A stretch of 64,000 nucleotides of DNA, from assembly GCF_002101585.1 (NCBI RefSeq), contig NZ_LQOT01000017.1, positions 1-64,000 of the forward strand, written 5' to 3'. The stretch comes from Mycolicibacter engbaekii (GTDB lineage: Bacteria; Actinomycetota; Actinomycetes; Mycobacteriales; Mycobacteriaceae). The notes under the pieces were generated by a model. It was not told the origin of the DNA, searched no databases, and saw only the letters and a program-made list of their open reading frames with translations. Position 1 is the first letter of the stretch. The number at the start of each line of letters is the position of its first letter. Below, in pieces: positions 42,273-54,066 of this stretch. The translations under genes and the position numbers were made by a program.

Positions 42273-43828
42273 AGTTTCTCGCAGCGCAGTTCGTGGCCCT
42301 TGGCGGTCAGGCAGCGCCCCGATTTGAGGTCCCACTCCCAGCCGTGCTGATTGCAGGTCAAGATGTCGCCCTCCACCACGCCGACCTTCGACAGGTCGGC
42401 CTTCATGTGCGGGCAGCGGCGCTGAATCTGCCAGTCGCCCAAGGTGATGGTCGCCGAGTCGTCATGGCTTTCACCGAACCAGCCTTCGGCGTAGACGATG
42501 CGGTCCTCGGTGAGGCACTTGAAGAACGTGTAGAGGTACTCGTTGTAGCCGCCGACCCGCCATGCGGAGAACCGCGTGGACAAGAAGATGGTGTTGACCC
42601 AGTCCGGTTCGCCGTCGCGCAGCACGGTGCGCACCAGCTCGGGTGGAATGCCGAAGCCGTACCGGAACTTCTCACCCGGAATCGGCTCGCGCACCATCCG
42701 TTTGGGGAAGTCCAGCACCACCGTCTCGGTGTGCCCGGGGCCGTCGAGCACCAGTTCGACCGGATAGCCGATGCCGTCGCAGATCTCGTTGCTGCGCGCC
42801 ATGATCGGCTCGAACAGGTCTCGTAGCGGTTCGAGCATCGCCGGGCCGGCAGCCGGCGCCCAGGAGGCCTTCTCGGCGGCCAGCACCGGCGCCATCCGCT
42901 GCGCGTAGTCGGCGATGTAGTCCGCCTTGCCGGTGGTGAAGATCGCCTCGACGTCTGCCTGCGGCAGCGGGTGGGTCAGCGAGTCCAACTGCGAACCGGT
43001 GAAGCTGGCGGTACTGCCGGGAATCATCAGCAACCCGCCGTCGTGGCCGTTGCGTCGCAACTGATCGAGGAACACCATCTCGTCGGGAAAGATGTTCGCC
43101 GGATCGCCGTGGTCGTCGTTGAGATAGCGCAGCTCGGGGTCCAGGAAGCACGGCGGACCCGCCGAGGGCACCACCCAGGTGGCTCCCACATGGGCGACGT
43201 ACTGGCGGGCGCGGTCCATCTGCCGCTGCCGCTTCTGGATGCCGAACGCCTCCTTGGCCCGGGCCGGCATGTCGTAGACCATCGGGTACCAGATCGCCCC
43301 GGAGTACTGCAGCAGGTGCACGTCGACGGTGCCGAAGGCCTGGAGCACGTCCAGGTCGATCGGGCGGGAATCGTTCATGTTGAACACGGTGGTCACCCCG
43401 TCGGAGACCACCAGCCCCGAGTCGCCGATCGGGCCGTCGGCGGGGGCCCGCAGCGCGATGATCATCACGTCGAGGTCGCCCTTGGGGCCGTGCACCGTGT
43501 GCCGCTGTGAATCGGCCGTCTCGAAGAAGCGGTGAAAACCCAGAGCTTCGAGCTCCCGGCGCAGGTCGGGCACCGGGTAATCGGGCAACAGCACCACCGC
43601 GTCCTTGTTGACGTGGGCCGCCAGGTGGCGCGGATCGAAGTGATCGCGGTGCAGATGCGAGATATAGAGGTAGTCGCAGTCGCCGAGGCTGTCCCAGTCG
43701 AGCGACGAGTTGTCCGGGAAGGGGAACCAGGAGCCGAAGTAGGCCGGATTCACCCAGGGGTCGCACAAGATGCTGCCTGCAGCGGTCTCGATCCGGAAGC
43801 CGGCGTGCCCGACGCTGGTGACCTGCAC
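42269..43828 (-). CDS. Metallo-beta-lactamase fold fused to a Rieske domain (Rv3818-like)
   Basis: 519 aa with two parts. The N-terminal MBL-fold hydrolase (about residues 1-240) begins MQVTSVGHAGFRIETAAGSILCDPWVNPAY and holds the metal motif YISHLHRDHFDPRH plus NMNDSRP; it is nearest to UlaG/CMP-N-acetylneuraminate hydroxylase-like proteins. The C-terminus (about 430-519) is a Rieske [2Fe-2S] domain: QRRCPHMKADLS and LTCNQHGWEWDLKSGRC, i.e. C-x-H and C-x2-H ligands. The combination suggests an oxygenase/hydroxylase acting on an amino-sugar- or lipid-like molecule. It ends overlapping the Rv3819-like start. The substrate is not known. Confidence 0.88.
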   Translation of the reverse strand: MQVTSVGHAGFRIETAAGSILCDPWVNPAYFGSWFPFPDNSSLDWDSLGDCDYLYISHLHRDHFDPRHLAAHVNKDAVVLLPDYPVPDLRRELEALGFHRFFETADSQRHTVHGPKGDLDVMIIALRAPADGPIGDSGLVVSDGVTTVFNMNDSRPIDLDVLQAFGTVDVHLLQYSGAIWYPMVYDMPARAKEAFGIQKRQRQMDRARQYVAHVGATWVVPSAGPPCFLDPELRYLNDDHGDPANIFPDEMVFLDQLRRNGHDGGLLMIPGSTASFTGSQLDSLTHPLPQADVEAIFTTGKADYIADYAQRMAPVLAAEKASWAPAAGPAMLEPLRDLFEPIMARSNEICDGIGYPVELVLDGPGHTETVVLDFPKRMVREPIPGEKFRYGFGIPPELVRTVLRDGEPDWVNTIFLSTRFSAWRVGGYNEYLYTFFKCLTEDRIVYAEGWFGESHDDSATITLGDWQIQRRCPHMKADLSKVGVVEGDILTCNQHGWEWDLKSGRCLTAKGHELRCEKL

Positions 43829-43911
43829 GTGATTCTTCTCCCGACGCTCAAAGAGATCCCATCCGAGCTTACCGGCGGCGCGGCCGGTCCCATCGCCTAG
43901 GCTTTGGTGCT

Positions 43912-44697
43912 GTGGAGCCTTGGTATGGGACTGTCGCGTTCGCCGCGCACACGTTGTGGCGTTATGAGGGCTTGAAAATCACCGTCACCGGCAGAGAGCA
44001 CCTGCCTGCAACCGGTGGCGCGGTGATCGCCATCAACCACACCGGATACCTCGACTTCCTCTTTGCCGGGGTGGCCTCCTATGACGCCAAGCCGCGGCGG
44101 CGGGTGCGCTTCATGGCCAAGAAAGAGACCTTCGACAACCGGTACAGCGGCCCGATCATGCGCGGCTGTCGCCACATTGCGGTGGATCGCAGCCAGGGGG
44201 CGGAGTCCTATGCCACCGCCGTGGAGTACCTCAAGGCCGGCGAACTGGTGGGGGTCTACCCGGAGGCGACGATCAGCCGCAGTTTCGAGCTCAAGGAGTT
44301 CAAGAGCGGCGCCGCGCGGATGGCGATCGAGGCGCAGGTGCCGATCATCCCGCACATCGTGTGGGGCGCCCAGCGGATCTGGACCAAGGATCACCCGAAG
44401 CGGCTCGGTCGCAGCAAGGTGCCCATCACGGTGATGATCGGCGAGCCGATCCCTCCGACCCCGCCGGTCGAAGAGCTGCGCGCCCTCCTGCAGACCCGCA
44501 TGCAACACCTGCTGGAGCAGGCCCAGGCCTCCTATCCCGAGCACCCCGCCGGCGCCTTCTGGTTGCCGGCCCGGCTGGGCGGCAGCGCCCCCACCCCGGC
44601 CGAAGCCCTCGAACTCGACGCCGCCGAAGCCGCCCGCAAGGCCGAGCAGCGGGCCGCTCGCCAGCAGCCGCCGAGCCCGACGGGCGCCGCCGACTAA
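43912..44697 (+). CDS. PlsC-type acyltransferase (first of a tandem pair)
   Basis: 261 aa, GTG start (VEPWYGTVAFAAHTLWRYEGLKITVTG). The 1-acyl-glycerol-3-phosphate acyltransferase family motifs are present: NHTGYLDFLFAG (HX4D), GCRHIAVDRSQGAESYATAVEYLKAGELVGVYPEATISRS (glycerol-phosphate pocket and the EGT-like motif as PEAT), then VPIIPHIVWGAQRIWTKDHPKR. It transfers acyl chains to lysophospholipids or glycolipids at the membrane. It is 8 bases before a second, similar gene. M. tuberculosis has three such genes here (Rv3814c-Rv3816c); only two are found in this window. Confidence 0.9.
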   Translation: MEPWYGTVAFAAHTLWRYEGLKITVTGREHLPATGGAVIAINHTGYLDFLFAGVASYDAKPRRRVRFMAKKETFDNRYSGPIMRGCRHIAVDRSQGAESYATAVEYLKAGELVGVYPEATISRSFELKEFKSGAARMAIEAQVPIIPHIVWGAQRIWTKDHPKRLGRSKVPITVMIGEPIPPTPPVEELRALLQTRMQHLLEQAQASYPEHPAGAFWLPARLGGSAPTPAEALELDAAEAARKAEQRAARQQPPSPTGAAD

Positions 44698-44705
44698 CGC
44701 CTGCC

Positions 44706-45482
44706 ATGGAGCCCGTCTTCCGAGCGTTGGAGCTCACGGCGTTGAGCGCGGTGAAGATCGCCGGCGCTCGGATCGACTATCTCGGATTGGAAAACATCCC
44801 GGCCCGGGGCGGCGCGGTGGTCGCGATCAACCACACCGGTTACGTGGACTTCCTGCCGGCCGGGCTGGCGGCGTACTACCGGGACCGCCGGATGCGGTTC
44901 ATGATCAAGGCCGAGATGCAGCAGGTGCCGGTGGTGAACTACCTGATCCGCCACACCCGCACCATCCCGGTGGACCGGTCGGACGGCGCCGACGCCTACC
45001 GGCACGCGGTCGCCGCATTGCGCTCGGGGGAGTTGGTGGGCGTGTACCCCGAGGCCACCATCAGCCGCAGCTTCGAGCTCAAGAGGTTCAAATCCGGGGC
45101 AGCCCGGATGGCCCTGGAGGCGCAGGTGCCGATCATCCCGCTGATCGTGTGGGGTGCTCACCGGCTCTGGACCAAGGATCACCCGCGGGCGCGGCTGGTG
45201 GCCAGCAAGGTACCGGTCACCGTGCGGGTGGGGGAGCCGCTGGCCCCCTCCGGGGACGCCGCGACGCTCACCGCCCGGCTGAGTCAGCGCATGGCGCCGA
45301 TGCTGGCTGCGGTGCAGCAGGCCTACCCGCATCCGGCCGGTGAATTCTGGGTGCCCCGACGACTCGGCGGAGCAGCACCCACCCCGGAGGAGGCTAGGAT
45401 TTTGGAAGAGCAGGAACTGGCGGAACGGAAACGCAAGAGTGCAGGTGGCCATCGGGCCGACCCTCCCGGCACGGAGCAGTAG
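44706..45482 (+). CDS. PlsC-type acyltransferase (second of a tandem pair)
   Basis: 258 aa, ATG start. Family motifs are NHTGYVDFLPAG (HX4D), RHTRTIPVDRSDGADAYRHAVAALRSGELVGVYPEATISRSFELKRFKSGAARMALEAQVPIIPLIVWGAHRLWTKDHPRAR. It is strongly similar to the preceding protein, so it arose by tandem duplication, yet the two differ at the N-terminus and in the acceptor-side loops. It may acylate a related but distinct acceptor. The HAD phosphatase follows 15 bases later, making a three-gene unit. Confidence 0.9.
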   Translation: MEPVFRALELTALSAVKIAGARIDYLGLENIPARGGAVVAINHTGYVDFLPAGLAAYYRDRRMRFMIKAEMQQVPVVNYLIRHTRTIPVDRSDGADAYRHAVAALRSGELVGVYPEATISRSFELKRFKSGAARMALEAQVPIIPLIVWGAHRLWTKDHPRARLVASKVPVTVRVGEPLAPSGDAATLTARLSQRMAPMLAAVQQAYPHPAGEFWVPRRLGGAAPTPEEARILEEQELAERKRKSAGGHRADPPGTEQ

Positions 45483-45497
45483 GGCAGTGCGCCCACC

Positions 45498-46346
45498 GTG
45501 GCCGAGGCCGTGCCGATGACGCACCCCAACGGTCCCCCCGCGCTGATCGCCAGCGATGTCGACGGCACCCTGCTCGACAACAACGAAGCCATCACCGCCC
45601 GGACCCGGGCCGCGGTGCACGCTGCCGTGGACTCCGGCGCGCATTTCGTGCTGGCGACCGGCCGCCCGCCGCGGTGGATCGCGCCGGTGGTCGATGCGCT
45701 CGGTTTCGCGCCGATGGCGGTGTGCGCCAACGGGGCGGTGATCTACGACCCGGCCACCGACCGGGTGGTGTCGGCGCGGACGCTGTCGGCCGACAACCTG
45801 GTCAAGCTGGCCGAAGTCGTCGGCCGTGCGCTGCCGGGAGCGGGCCTGGCGGTGGAGCGTATCGGCGAGCGCGCGCATGACGCGGCAACCCCGCAGTTCG
45901 TCAGCTCGCCCGGCTATGAGCACGCCTGGCTGAACCCCGACAACACCGAGGTGTCCCTGGAGGACCTACTGTCCCAGCCCGCGATCAAGCTGCTGGTCCG
46001 CAAGGCGGGGGCATCCAGCGCCGACATGGCGGCGCAGCTTGCGGCGCACATCGGAACGGCAGCCGAAATCACCTACTCCACCAACAACGGACTGCTCGAA
46101 GTGGTGCCGGCAGGTATCACCAAGGCCAGCGGGCTCGAGGAGCTGATCACTCCGCTGGGGATCGACGTCGAGCAGGTGGTGGCGTTCGGGGACATGCCCA
46201 ACGACCTGCCGATGCTGATTCGTGCAGGCCATGGTGTGGCGATGGGCAACGCCCACCCCGACGTCCTGGCGGCCGCGGCCGAGATCACCGCCCCCAACAG
46301 CGACGACGGCCTGGCGCGGGTGCTGGAACGGATTTACCTTCGCTGA
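45498..46346 (+). CDS. HAD-superfamily (Cof-like) phosphatase
   Basis: 282 aa, GTG at 45498 (MAEAVPMTHPNG) or ATG at 45516. Subfamily IIB features: motif I ALIASDVDGTLLDNNEAI, motif II VLATGRPP, the C2-type cap, then a Lys (GITKASGLEELI) and motif IV VVAFGDMPNDLPMLIRAGHGVAMGNAHPDV. The enzyme likely dephosphorylates a sugar or lipid-head phosphate. It corresponds to Rv3813c in M. tuberculosis, after the same acyltransferase genes. The stop TGA is the first base-set of the repeat hairpin at 46344. Confidence 0.92.
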   Translation: MAEAVPMTHPNGPPALIASDVDGTLLDNNEAITARTRAAVHAAVDSGAHFVLATGRPPRWIAPVVDALGFAPMAVCANGAVIYDPATDRVVSARTLSADNLVKLAEVVGRALPGAGLAVERIGERAHDAATPQFVSSPGYEHAWLNPDNTEVSLEDLLSQPAIKLLVRKAGASSADMAAQLAAHIGTAAEITYSTNNGLLEVVPAGITKASGLEELITPLGIDVEQVVAFGDMPNDLPMLIRAGHGVAMGNAHPDVLAAAAEITAPNSDDGLARVLERIYLR

Positions 46347-46400
46347 CTCTGCGTCCACCAGGCAGCGCACTCGAACTTCTTCCTGGTACGCGCAGAGTCA
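46344..46400. terminator. GACTCTGCG-type hairpin between convergent genes
   Basis: Arms TGACTCTGCGTCCACCAGG (46344-46362) and CCTGGTACGCGCAGAGTCA (46382-46400) pair at 16 of 19 positions around a 19-base loop. Lies between the HAD gene (+), whose stop is its first three bases, and the PGRP gene (-) ending at 46408. Member of a three-copy hairpin family. Confidence 0.7.
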
Positions 46401-46407
46401 ACGACGG

Positions 46408-48141
46408 CTACTCGCCGGCGAAGGGATCGATCACCCGAGAGAACCGCTCAAGCTGCACCGGCGGTCCCTCCGGCGGCGGTGGTGGCAGCTCTTCGGCGAC
46501 ACCGTCGACGACGCGGATCACCGCTCCGCTGGCCCAGTTGTAGTTCAGCGTGCCGTGCTGAAAATTCTGCCCCACCCACTCCGGTTCGGGGATCTCGGCG
46601 CTGGTCGGTAGGCCGAGCACGCCGCGCTCATAGCCCAGCGACGCCCAGGCGTCGTAGATCGCCCCGGTGATGGGCTGTGCGCCGGTCTCCGGCGACCAGT
46701 ACACCGCGCCGTGTTCGAACGTGGCGTACTTGGTGGAGCCCTCGCCGATCGCCTCCGGCGAGGTGGGCGCGCCGAGCATGCCCTCCGCGCCGCCCATTTC
46801 CAGCCAGCGGGTGTGGATGGCGCCGCCCTCCATCACCCGGGCGAGGTCTTCCGGCCCGGGCGGCTCGTTGAATCGGGCGGCGATCTCGCGGATCGCGTTG
46901 AGCGCTATGTATCCCTGGTTGCCGGGACACTCGGTGGCGTCGAGGTCGCGGTGGCCGATGATCGAGGGCAACGTCAGGGATGCACCCCGCGGAACGTTGG
47001 TGAAAGAACCACCGGCGGAGGTCAGTTGGGCCATGCCGCGCGGGTCGGTGCGGTCCAGTCCCAGCCGCCAGCCCAGCAGTCGGCCAACGGACTCGAGTTG
47101 GATCGGCGGGGGAGGTGCGTCGTCGAAGGTGCCGATCATGGTCACCCCCCAGGTGTTGCTGTTGAACCCTCCTGCGTGGCTGCCCATGATGCCGCGGTTG
47201 AGGCCACCGGCCCGGCCCTCGAAAACCTGGCCGTACTTGTCCACCAGTGCGTTGTAGCCGATGTCGCACCAGCCCAGGGTGCGGGTGTGGTAGGCGTAGA
47301 TCGCCCGGATGATCTCCGCGGAGTCTTCGGGGGCGTAGTCGTTGGAACCTGCGGTGTGGTGCACGACGGCCGCGTGCACCGGCCCGCTCTCCACCGGTTT
47401 GCCGCACCGGCCATAGGCCCCGGCGCCCCAGTGACTGCGCGGAATGATGTTCGGCGGCTGGCCCGGCGCCAGTACGGCCCGCGGCGGTTGCCACTGGGCG
47501 TCGGCGGGGGTCTTCGGGGGCGTGATCAGCACCGCGGAGATGTTCTGGGCAAGCGGCTGCGCGGCGGTGGCCGGCACGTAGCCGAGATCGGCCGGCGCGG
47601 ATTTCTTCGCAGGCGGGTGTGCCTTGGCCGCCTCGCTCGGGGCGGTCGGACCGGTGCCGTGGGGTTTGGTCGTCGACCCGGGGCCGGGCGCGGTCGGAGC
47701 GGTCCGGGTCACCGCGATCTGCACGGCGGTGGTTCGGCCGACGAACACCGGTTCGGTGCCCTCCGGGCCGGGGGCGGGCGCGTCGGGCCGGCGAGGCCCC
47801 GGTGCCTCGTGTTTGCTCTCGTGCGCGGTCGCATACCAGGGACCCCAGCTCCCGTCGGGGCGCTTGGCACGGATGCGGGCCGACGTCCCGCTGAGGTCCG
47901 CGCCGGTGAGGGCCACCATGGTGAACGGTTCGTCCTGGGTGATCTCTCGGACGGTGACGCCCGGCTCCAGTTCGTCCAGGGGTTGTTGGCTCAGCTTGGT
48001 CGCGGCGGCGCTCGGGGCGGCCTCCGAAGCTCGCGGCACCTTCGAAGCCGCCCCGGAGTTCAGTGTCCACGGCAGGATCAGCACGGTCGCGAGAGTCGCG
48101 GTCAGCTTGATCGTCGGCGGAGGACGACGACGGGTTGGCAC
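46408..48141 (-). CDS. PGRP/amidase-2 family secreted peptidoglycan hydrolase with LGFP repeats (Rv3811-like)
   Basis: 577 aa. GTG start and a signal-anchor region (about residues 13-32, TATLATVLILPWTLNSGA). A proline-rich stretch follows, then the N-acetylmuramoyl-L-alanine amidase domain: IIPRSHWGAG, AAVVHHTAGSNDYAPEDSAEIIRAIYAYHTRTLGWCDIGYNALVDKYGQVFEGRAGG, and LPSIIGHRDLDATECPG. The zinc ligands (His, His, Cys) and catalytic residues are present. The C-terminal LGFP repeats (GAEGMLGAPTSPEAIGEGSTKYATFEHGAVYWS and RGVLGLPTSAEIPEPEWVGQNFQHGTLNYN) bind the envelope. Acts outside the membrane on the cell wall. Confidence 0.93.
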   Translation of the reverse strand: MPTRRRPPPTIKLTATLATVLILPWTLNSGAASKVPRASEAAPSAAATKLSQQPLDELEPGVTVREITQDEPFTMVALTGADLSGTSARIRAKRPDGSWGPWYATAHESKHEAPGPRRPDAPAPGPEGTEPVFVGRTTAVQIAVTRTAPTAPGPGSTTKPHGTGPTAPSEAAKAHPPAKKSAPADLGYVPATAAQPLAQNISAVLITPPKTPADAQWQPPRAVLAPGQPPNIIPRSHWGAGAYGRCGKPVESGPVHAAVVHHTAGSNDYAPEDSAEIIRAIYAYHTRTLGWCDIGYNALVDKYGQVFEGRAGGLNRGIMGSHAGGFNSNTWGVTMIGTFDDAPPPPIQLESVGRLLGWRLGLDRTDPRGMAQLTSAGGSFTNVPRGASLTLPSIIGHRDLDATECPGNQGYIALNAIREIAARFNEPPGPEDLARVMEGGAIHTRWLEMGGAEGMLGAPTSPEAIGEGSTKYATFEHGAVYWSPETGAQPITGAIYDAWASLGYERGVLGLPTSAEIPEPEWVGQNFQHGTLNYNWASGAVIRVVDGVAEELPPPPPEGPPVQLERFSRVIDPFAGE

Positions 48142-48220
48142 GTACCGATGTTACGTATGTGTCACGTGTTGTAGATGATGCGACACGCGACGGGCGTCGG
48201 CCGGCACCCGCAAAGGGTTA

Positions 48221-48277
48221 ACGGCACCGCAGAGTCTTCCGGTGCCCGCCAGGTGCGGGCTGACTCTGCGGTGCCGT
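48221..48277. terminator. GACTCTGCG-type hairpin downstream of erp
   Basis: Arms ACGGCACCGCAGAGTC (48221-48236) and GACTCTGCGGTGCCGT (48262-48277) are exact 16-base complements with a 25-base loop. About 30 bases past the erp stop on the minus strand, in the gap to the PGRP gene start. The same GACTCTGCG/CGCAGAGTC core occurs in two other hairpins of this window. Confidence 0.75.
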
Positions 48278-48306
48278 CGGGCGGAACAGCTCCGCTGTAT
48301 GTCCGG

Positions 48307-49152
48307 TTAGGGCAACGGTGCCGGGGGTGGGGCGGCAACCGCCGGCCCAGCGCCCTGCGCTGCCTGCGCGATCGAGGGAATCACCACACCCTTGATCAAG
48401 TCGATGGCCTGACCGGCGCCCAGCTGGTTGGCCGCGCTCATCAGATCGCTGACCAACCCACCGCTGGCGGGCTCCGGCATCCCCAGCGACGGGTCGCCGA
48501 GGATCGGGTACGTGCCATCCAGGCCGGGGTCCAGGCCCACCGGCGAGGTGAGCGGCAGACCGTCGGACCCGAGCAGGCCGGTGTCCGGAGTGGTCAGGCC
48601 CGGGCTGGTCAATCCGGGGCTGGTGAGACCTGGGCTGGTCAATCCGGGGCTGGTGAGGCCCGGGCTGGTCAGCGACGAATCGGTCAACAGCGGCGGCGTG
48701 GTCAGGCCGGGGGTGGTCAGGCCGGAGGTGGTCGACACTCCCGGCGTACCCAGCGGCGGCGTCGACAGCGACGGGGTGGTCAGCGACGGGTCGGTGAGCC
48801 CCGGTGTGCCCAGGCCCGGCGAGGTGAGCCCCGGCGTGCCCAGGCCCGGCGACGTCAGGCCGGGATAGGTCCCGGTCGCGCTCGGGTAGAGCCCGGTCGA
48901 GGCGGCGCCGTTGGTGAAGCCCGGCACCGGCGGGAGGTTCACCCCGAACTGGGACAGGCCCTGCGAGAGGGCGGTGATCAGCTCACCGGGCAAGTCGGCC
49001 ACGGACGAGGCCGCGACGAAGTCGTGGTGTTGAGGGGCGCTGTTGTGAGCGACCAGCTCGGATACAGCGACAACTGCGAACGGACTCGCGACCGCCAGGG
49101 CGGCGACTGCGCTCATGGTTGTCGAGAGCCTGCGTCGACGTCGGTTCGGCAC
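48307..49152 (-). CDS. erp: Exported repetitive protein (Erp/PirG)
   Basis: Surface-associated virulence-type protein of 281 aa. GTG start; N-terminus MPNRRRRRLSTTMSAVAALAVASPFAVVAVSELVA, a signal sequence with a strongly basic front, almost as in M. tuberculosis Erp. Then a conserved domain (DLPGELITALSQGLSQFGVNLPPVPG), a central repeat region rich in PGLTSPGL units (about residues 90-185), and a C-terminal part ending ALP-like Pro-rich. Repeat number varies between species. It faces away from glf with 278 bases between them. Repeat residues are PGLTS or close variants. Confidence 0.95.
   Translation of the reverse strand: MPNRRRRRLSTTMSAVAALAVASPFAVVAVSELVAHNSAPQHHDFVAASSVADLPGELITALSQGLSQFGVNLPPVPGFTNGAASTGLYPSATGTYPGLTSPGLGTPGLTSPGLGTPGLTDPSLTTPSLSTPPLGTPGVSTTSGLTTPGLTTPPLLTDSSLTSPGLTSPGLTSPGLTSPGLTSPGLTTPDTGLLGSDGLPLTSPVGLDPGLDGTYPILGDPSLGMPEPASGGLVSDLMSAANQLGAGQAIDLIKGVVIPSIAQAAQGAGPAVAAPPPAPLP
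48591..48665 (-). repeat. Tandem 15-bp repeat array encoding PGLTS in erp
   Basis: Five consecutive 15-base units, starting at 48591, 48606, 48621, 48636 and 48651 (plus-strand form TGGTCAGGCCCGGGC, TGGTCAATCCGGGGC and close variants). They encode PGLTS repeats of Erp. The second and fourth units are identical, which suggests duplication of 30-base blocks. A second looser array of the same peptide type lies near 48797-48865. Such arrays vary in copy number between strains. Confidence 0.8.
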
Positions 49153-52515
<3,363 letters not shown>

Positions 52516-52519
<4 letters not shown>

Positions 52520-53070
52520 CCGAACACGCCCCGGACCCGGACGCGGTTCCCCCGCACGGCGAGGACGCCGTGCTGGTCGCCGTGCAGTCGGCGCTGGCCG
52601 GGCGGACCGGCGTGCTGCCGGCGGCGCGGGCGTTGTCACACTTCGGCGAACACAGCCTGGGCTGGCTGGCGGTAGCGGCGCTCGGCGCGCTGGCGCAGCC
52701 GCAGCGGCGCCGGTCGTGGCTGCTGGCCGGCGCCGGCGCCCTGGCCGCGCACGCCGCCGCGGTGATCATCAAGCGCATCGTGCGCCGTACGCGGCCGAAC
52801 CATCCGGCGATCGCCATCAACGTCGGAACCCCCAGTGCGTTGAGCTTCCCCTCGGCGCACGCCACCTCCACCGCTGCGGCGGCCATCCTGCTGGGCCGGG
52901 CGGCCGGGCTCCCGGCGCGGGCCCTGCCGGCCCTGGTGGTGCCGCCGATGGCGCTGTCCCGCATGGTGCTCGGCGTGCATTACCCCAGTGACGTCGCCAC
53001 CGGCGCGCTGGTGGGTGCCGCGGTCGCCGCGGCCGCAATCCGCCTGGACGACTCTGGAGATTCGCGATGA
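52516..53070 (+). CDS. PAP2-family phosphatase (decaprenyl-phosphoryl-5-phosphoribose phosphatase)
   Basis: 184-aa membrane phosphatase, Rv3807c-like. The PAP2 triad motifs are visible: KRIVRRTRPN (motif 1), FPSAHATSTAAAA (motif 2) and SRMVLGVHYPSDVATG (motif 3). In the pathway to decaprenyl-phosphoryl-ribose and -arabinose, UbiA makes the 5-phosphate product and this enzyme removes the phosphate. ATG 52516 overlaps the glfT2 stop (ATGA) and its stop overlaps ubiA (ATGA), so it is tied to both. The role in arabinan precursor formation is established for the M. tuberculosis protein and inferred here. Confidence 0.93.
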
Positions 53071-53990
53071 GCGCAGACACGCAAGACCGAACCTCGGAGC
53101 TCGGCCCGCCGGCCAACCTGCTCTCCGGCATCATCAAGGCGATCCGGCCCCGCCAGTGGGTCAAGAACGTATTGGTGGTCGCGGCCCCGCTGGCCGCGCT
53201 CGGGGGCGGCGTCCACTACGACTACGCCGACCTGGCGCGCAAGTCGCTGATCGCCTTCGTGGTGTTCTCCCTGGCAGCCTCCGCGGTGTATCTGGTCAAC
53301 GACGCCCAAGACGTCGAGGCCGATCGGGCGCATCCCACCAAGCGGTTCCGGCCCATCGCCGCCGGAGTGGTTCCAGTGGGGCTGGCCTACGTCCTGGCGG
53401 TGGCCCTGGGCGCGGTCTCGCTGGGCATCTCCTGGTGGCTGACCCCGAACCTGGCGCTGGTGATGGCTATCTACCTGGCCATCCAGCTGGCCTACTGCTT
53501 CGGTCTCAAACACCAAGCGGTGCTGGACATCTGCATCGTCTCCTCGGGATTCCTGATTCGGGCCATCGCCGGAGGCGTGGCCGCCAGCATCCCGCTGTCG
53601 CAATGGTTCCTGCTGGTGATGGCATTCGGGTCGCTGTTCATGGCGGCCGGCAAGCGCTACGCCGAACTGCAGATCGCCGAGCAGACCGGTGCCAAGATCC
53701 GCAAATCGCTGGAGAGCTACACCGGCACCTACCTGCGCTTCGTATGGACGGCGTCGGCCACTGCCATGTTGGTCTGCTACAGCCTCTTCGCCTTCGAACG
53801 CGACAGCGGTTCGGGCTCCTGGTACGCGGTGTCGATCATTCCGATCACTATCGGCATCCTGCGATACGCCGTCGACGTCGACGGCGGCATGGCCGGCGAG
53901 CCCGAAGACATCCTGCGTCGTGACCGGGTGATGCAGCTGATGGCGCTGGCCTGGATCGGAACCATCGGTGTTGCCGTCGCCTTCGGCTAG
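53067..53990 (+). CDS. ubiA: Decaprenyl-phosphate phosphoribosyltransferase
   Basis: 307-aa UbiA-type membrane prenyl transferase that joins decaprenyl phosphate to phosphoribosyl-pyrophosphate, the first committed step to decaprenyl-phosphoryl-arabinose. Nine hydrophobic segments. The Asp-rich motif VNDAQDVEADRAHPTKRFRP binds PRPP with magnesium, and the RPRQWVKNVLV and LFMAAGKRYAELQIAEQTGAKIRKS stretches match Rv3806c. ATG 53067 overlaps the preceding gene (ATGA). The M. tuberculosis ortholog carries mutations in ethambutol-resistant strains. Confidence 0.96.
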   Translation: MSADTQDRTSELGPPANLLSGIIKAIRPRQWVKNVLVVAAPLAALGGGVHYDYADLARKSLIAFVVFSLAASAVYLVNDAQDVEADRAHPTKRFRPIAAGVVPVGLAYVLAVALGAVSLGISWWLTPNLALVMAIYLAIQLAYCFGLKHQAVLDICIVSSGFLIRAIAGGVAASIPLSQWFLLVMAFGSLFMAAGKRYAELQIAEQTGAKIRKSLESYTGTYLRFVWTASATAMLVCYSLFAFERDSGSGSWYAVSIIPITIGILRYAVDVDGGMAGEPEDILRRDRVMQLMALAWIGTIGVAVAFG

Positions 53991-54066
53991 CCGACTCCCA
54001 CCAGGAGCGACACCGGACCGCAGGGTCCGGCCACTGGGCTGGCCGGCGGTCGCCTACAGCCCGTCG

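Noticed and set aside
46711..48174. 487-codon frame opposite the PGRP gene
   Set aside because: Low-complexity Gly/Arg translation from GC bias; the minus-strand gene has intact catalytic and LGFP motifs.
53968..54066. N-terminal extension of aftB
   Set aside because: Pro/Ser-rich, overlaps ubiA, not seen in homologs; kept only as an alternative.
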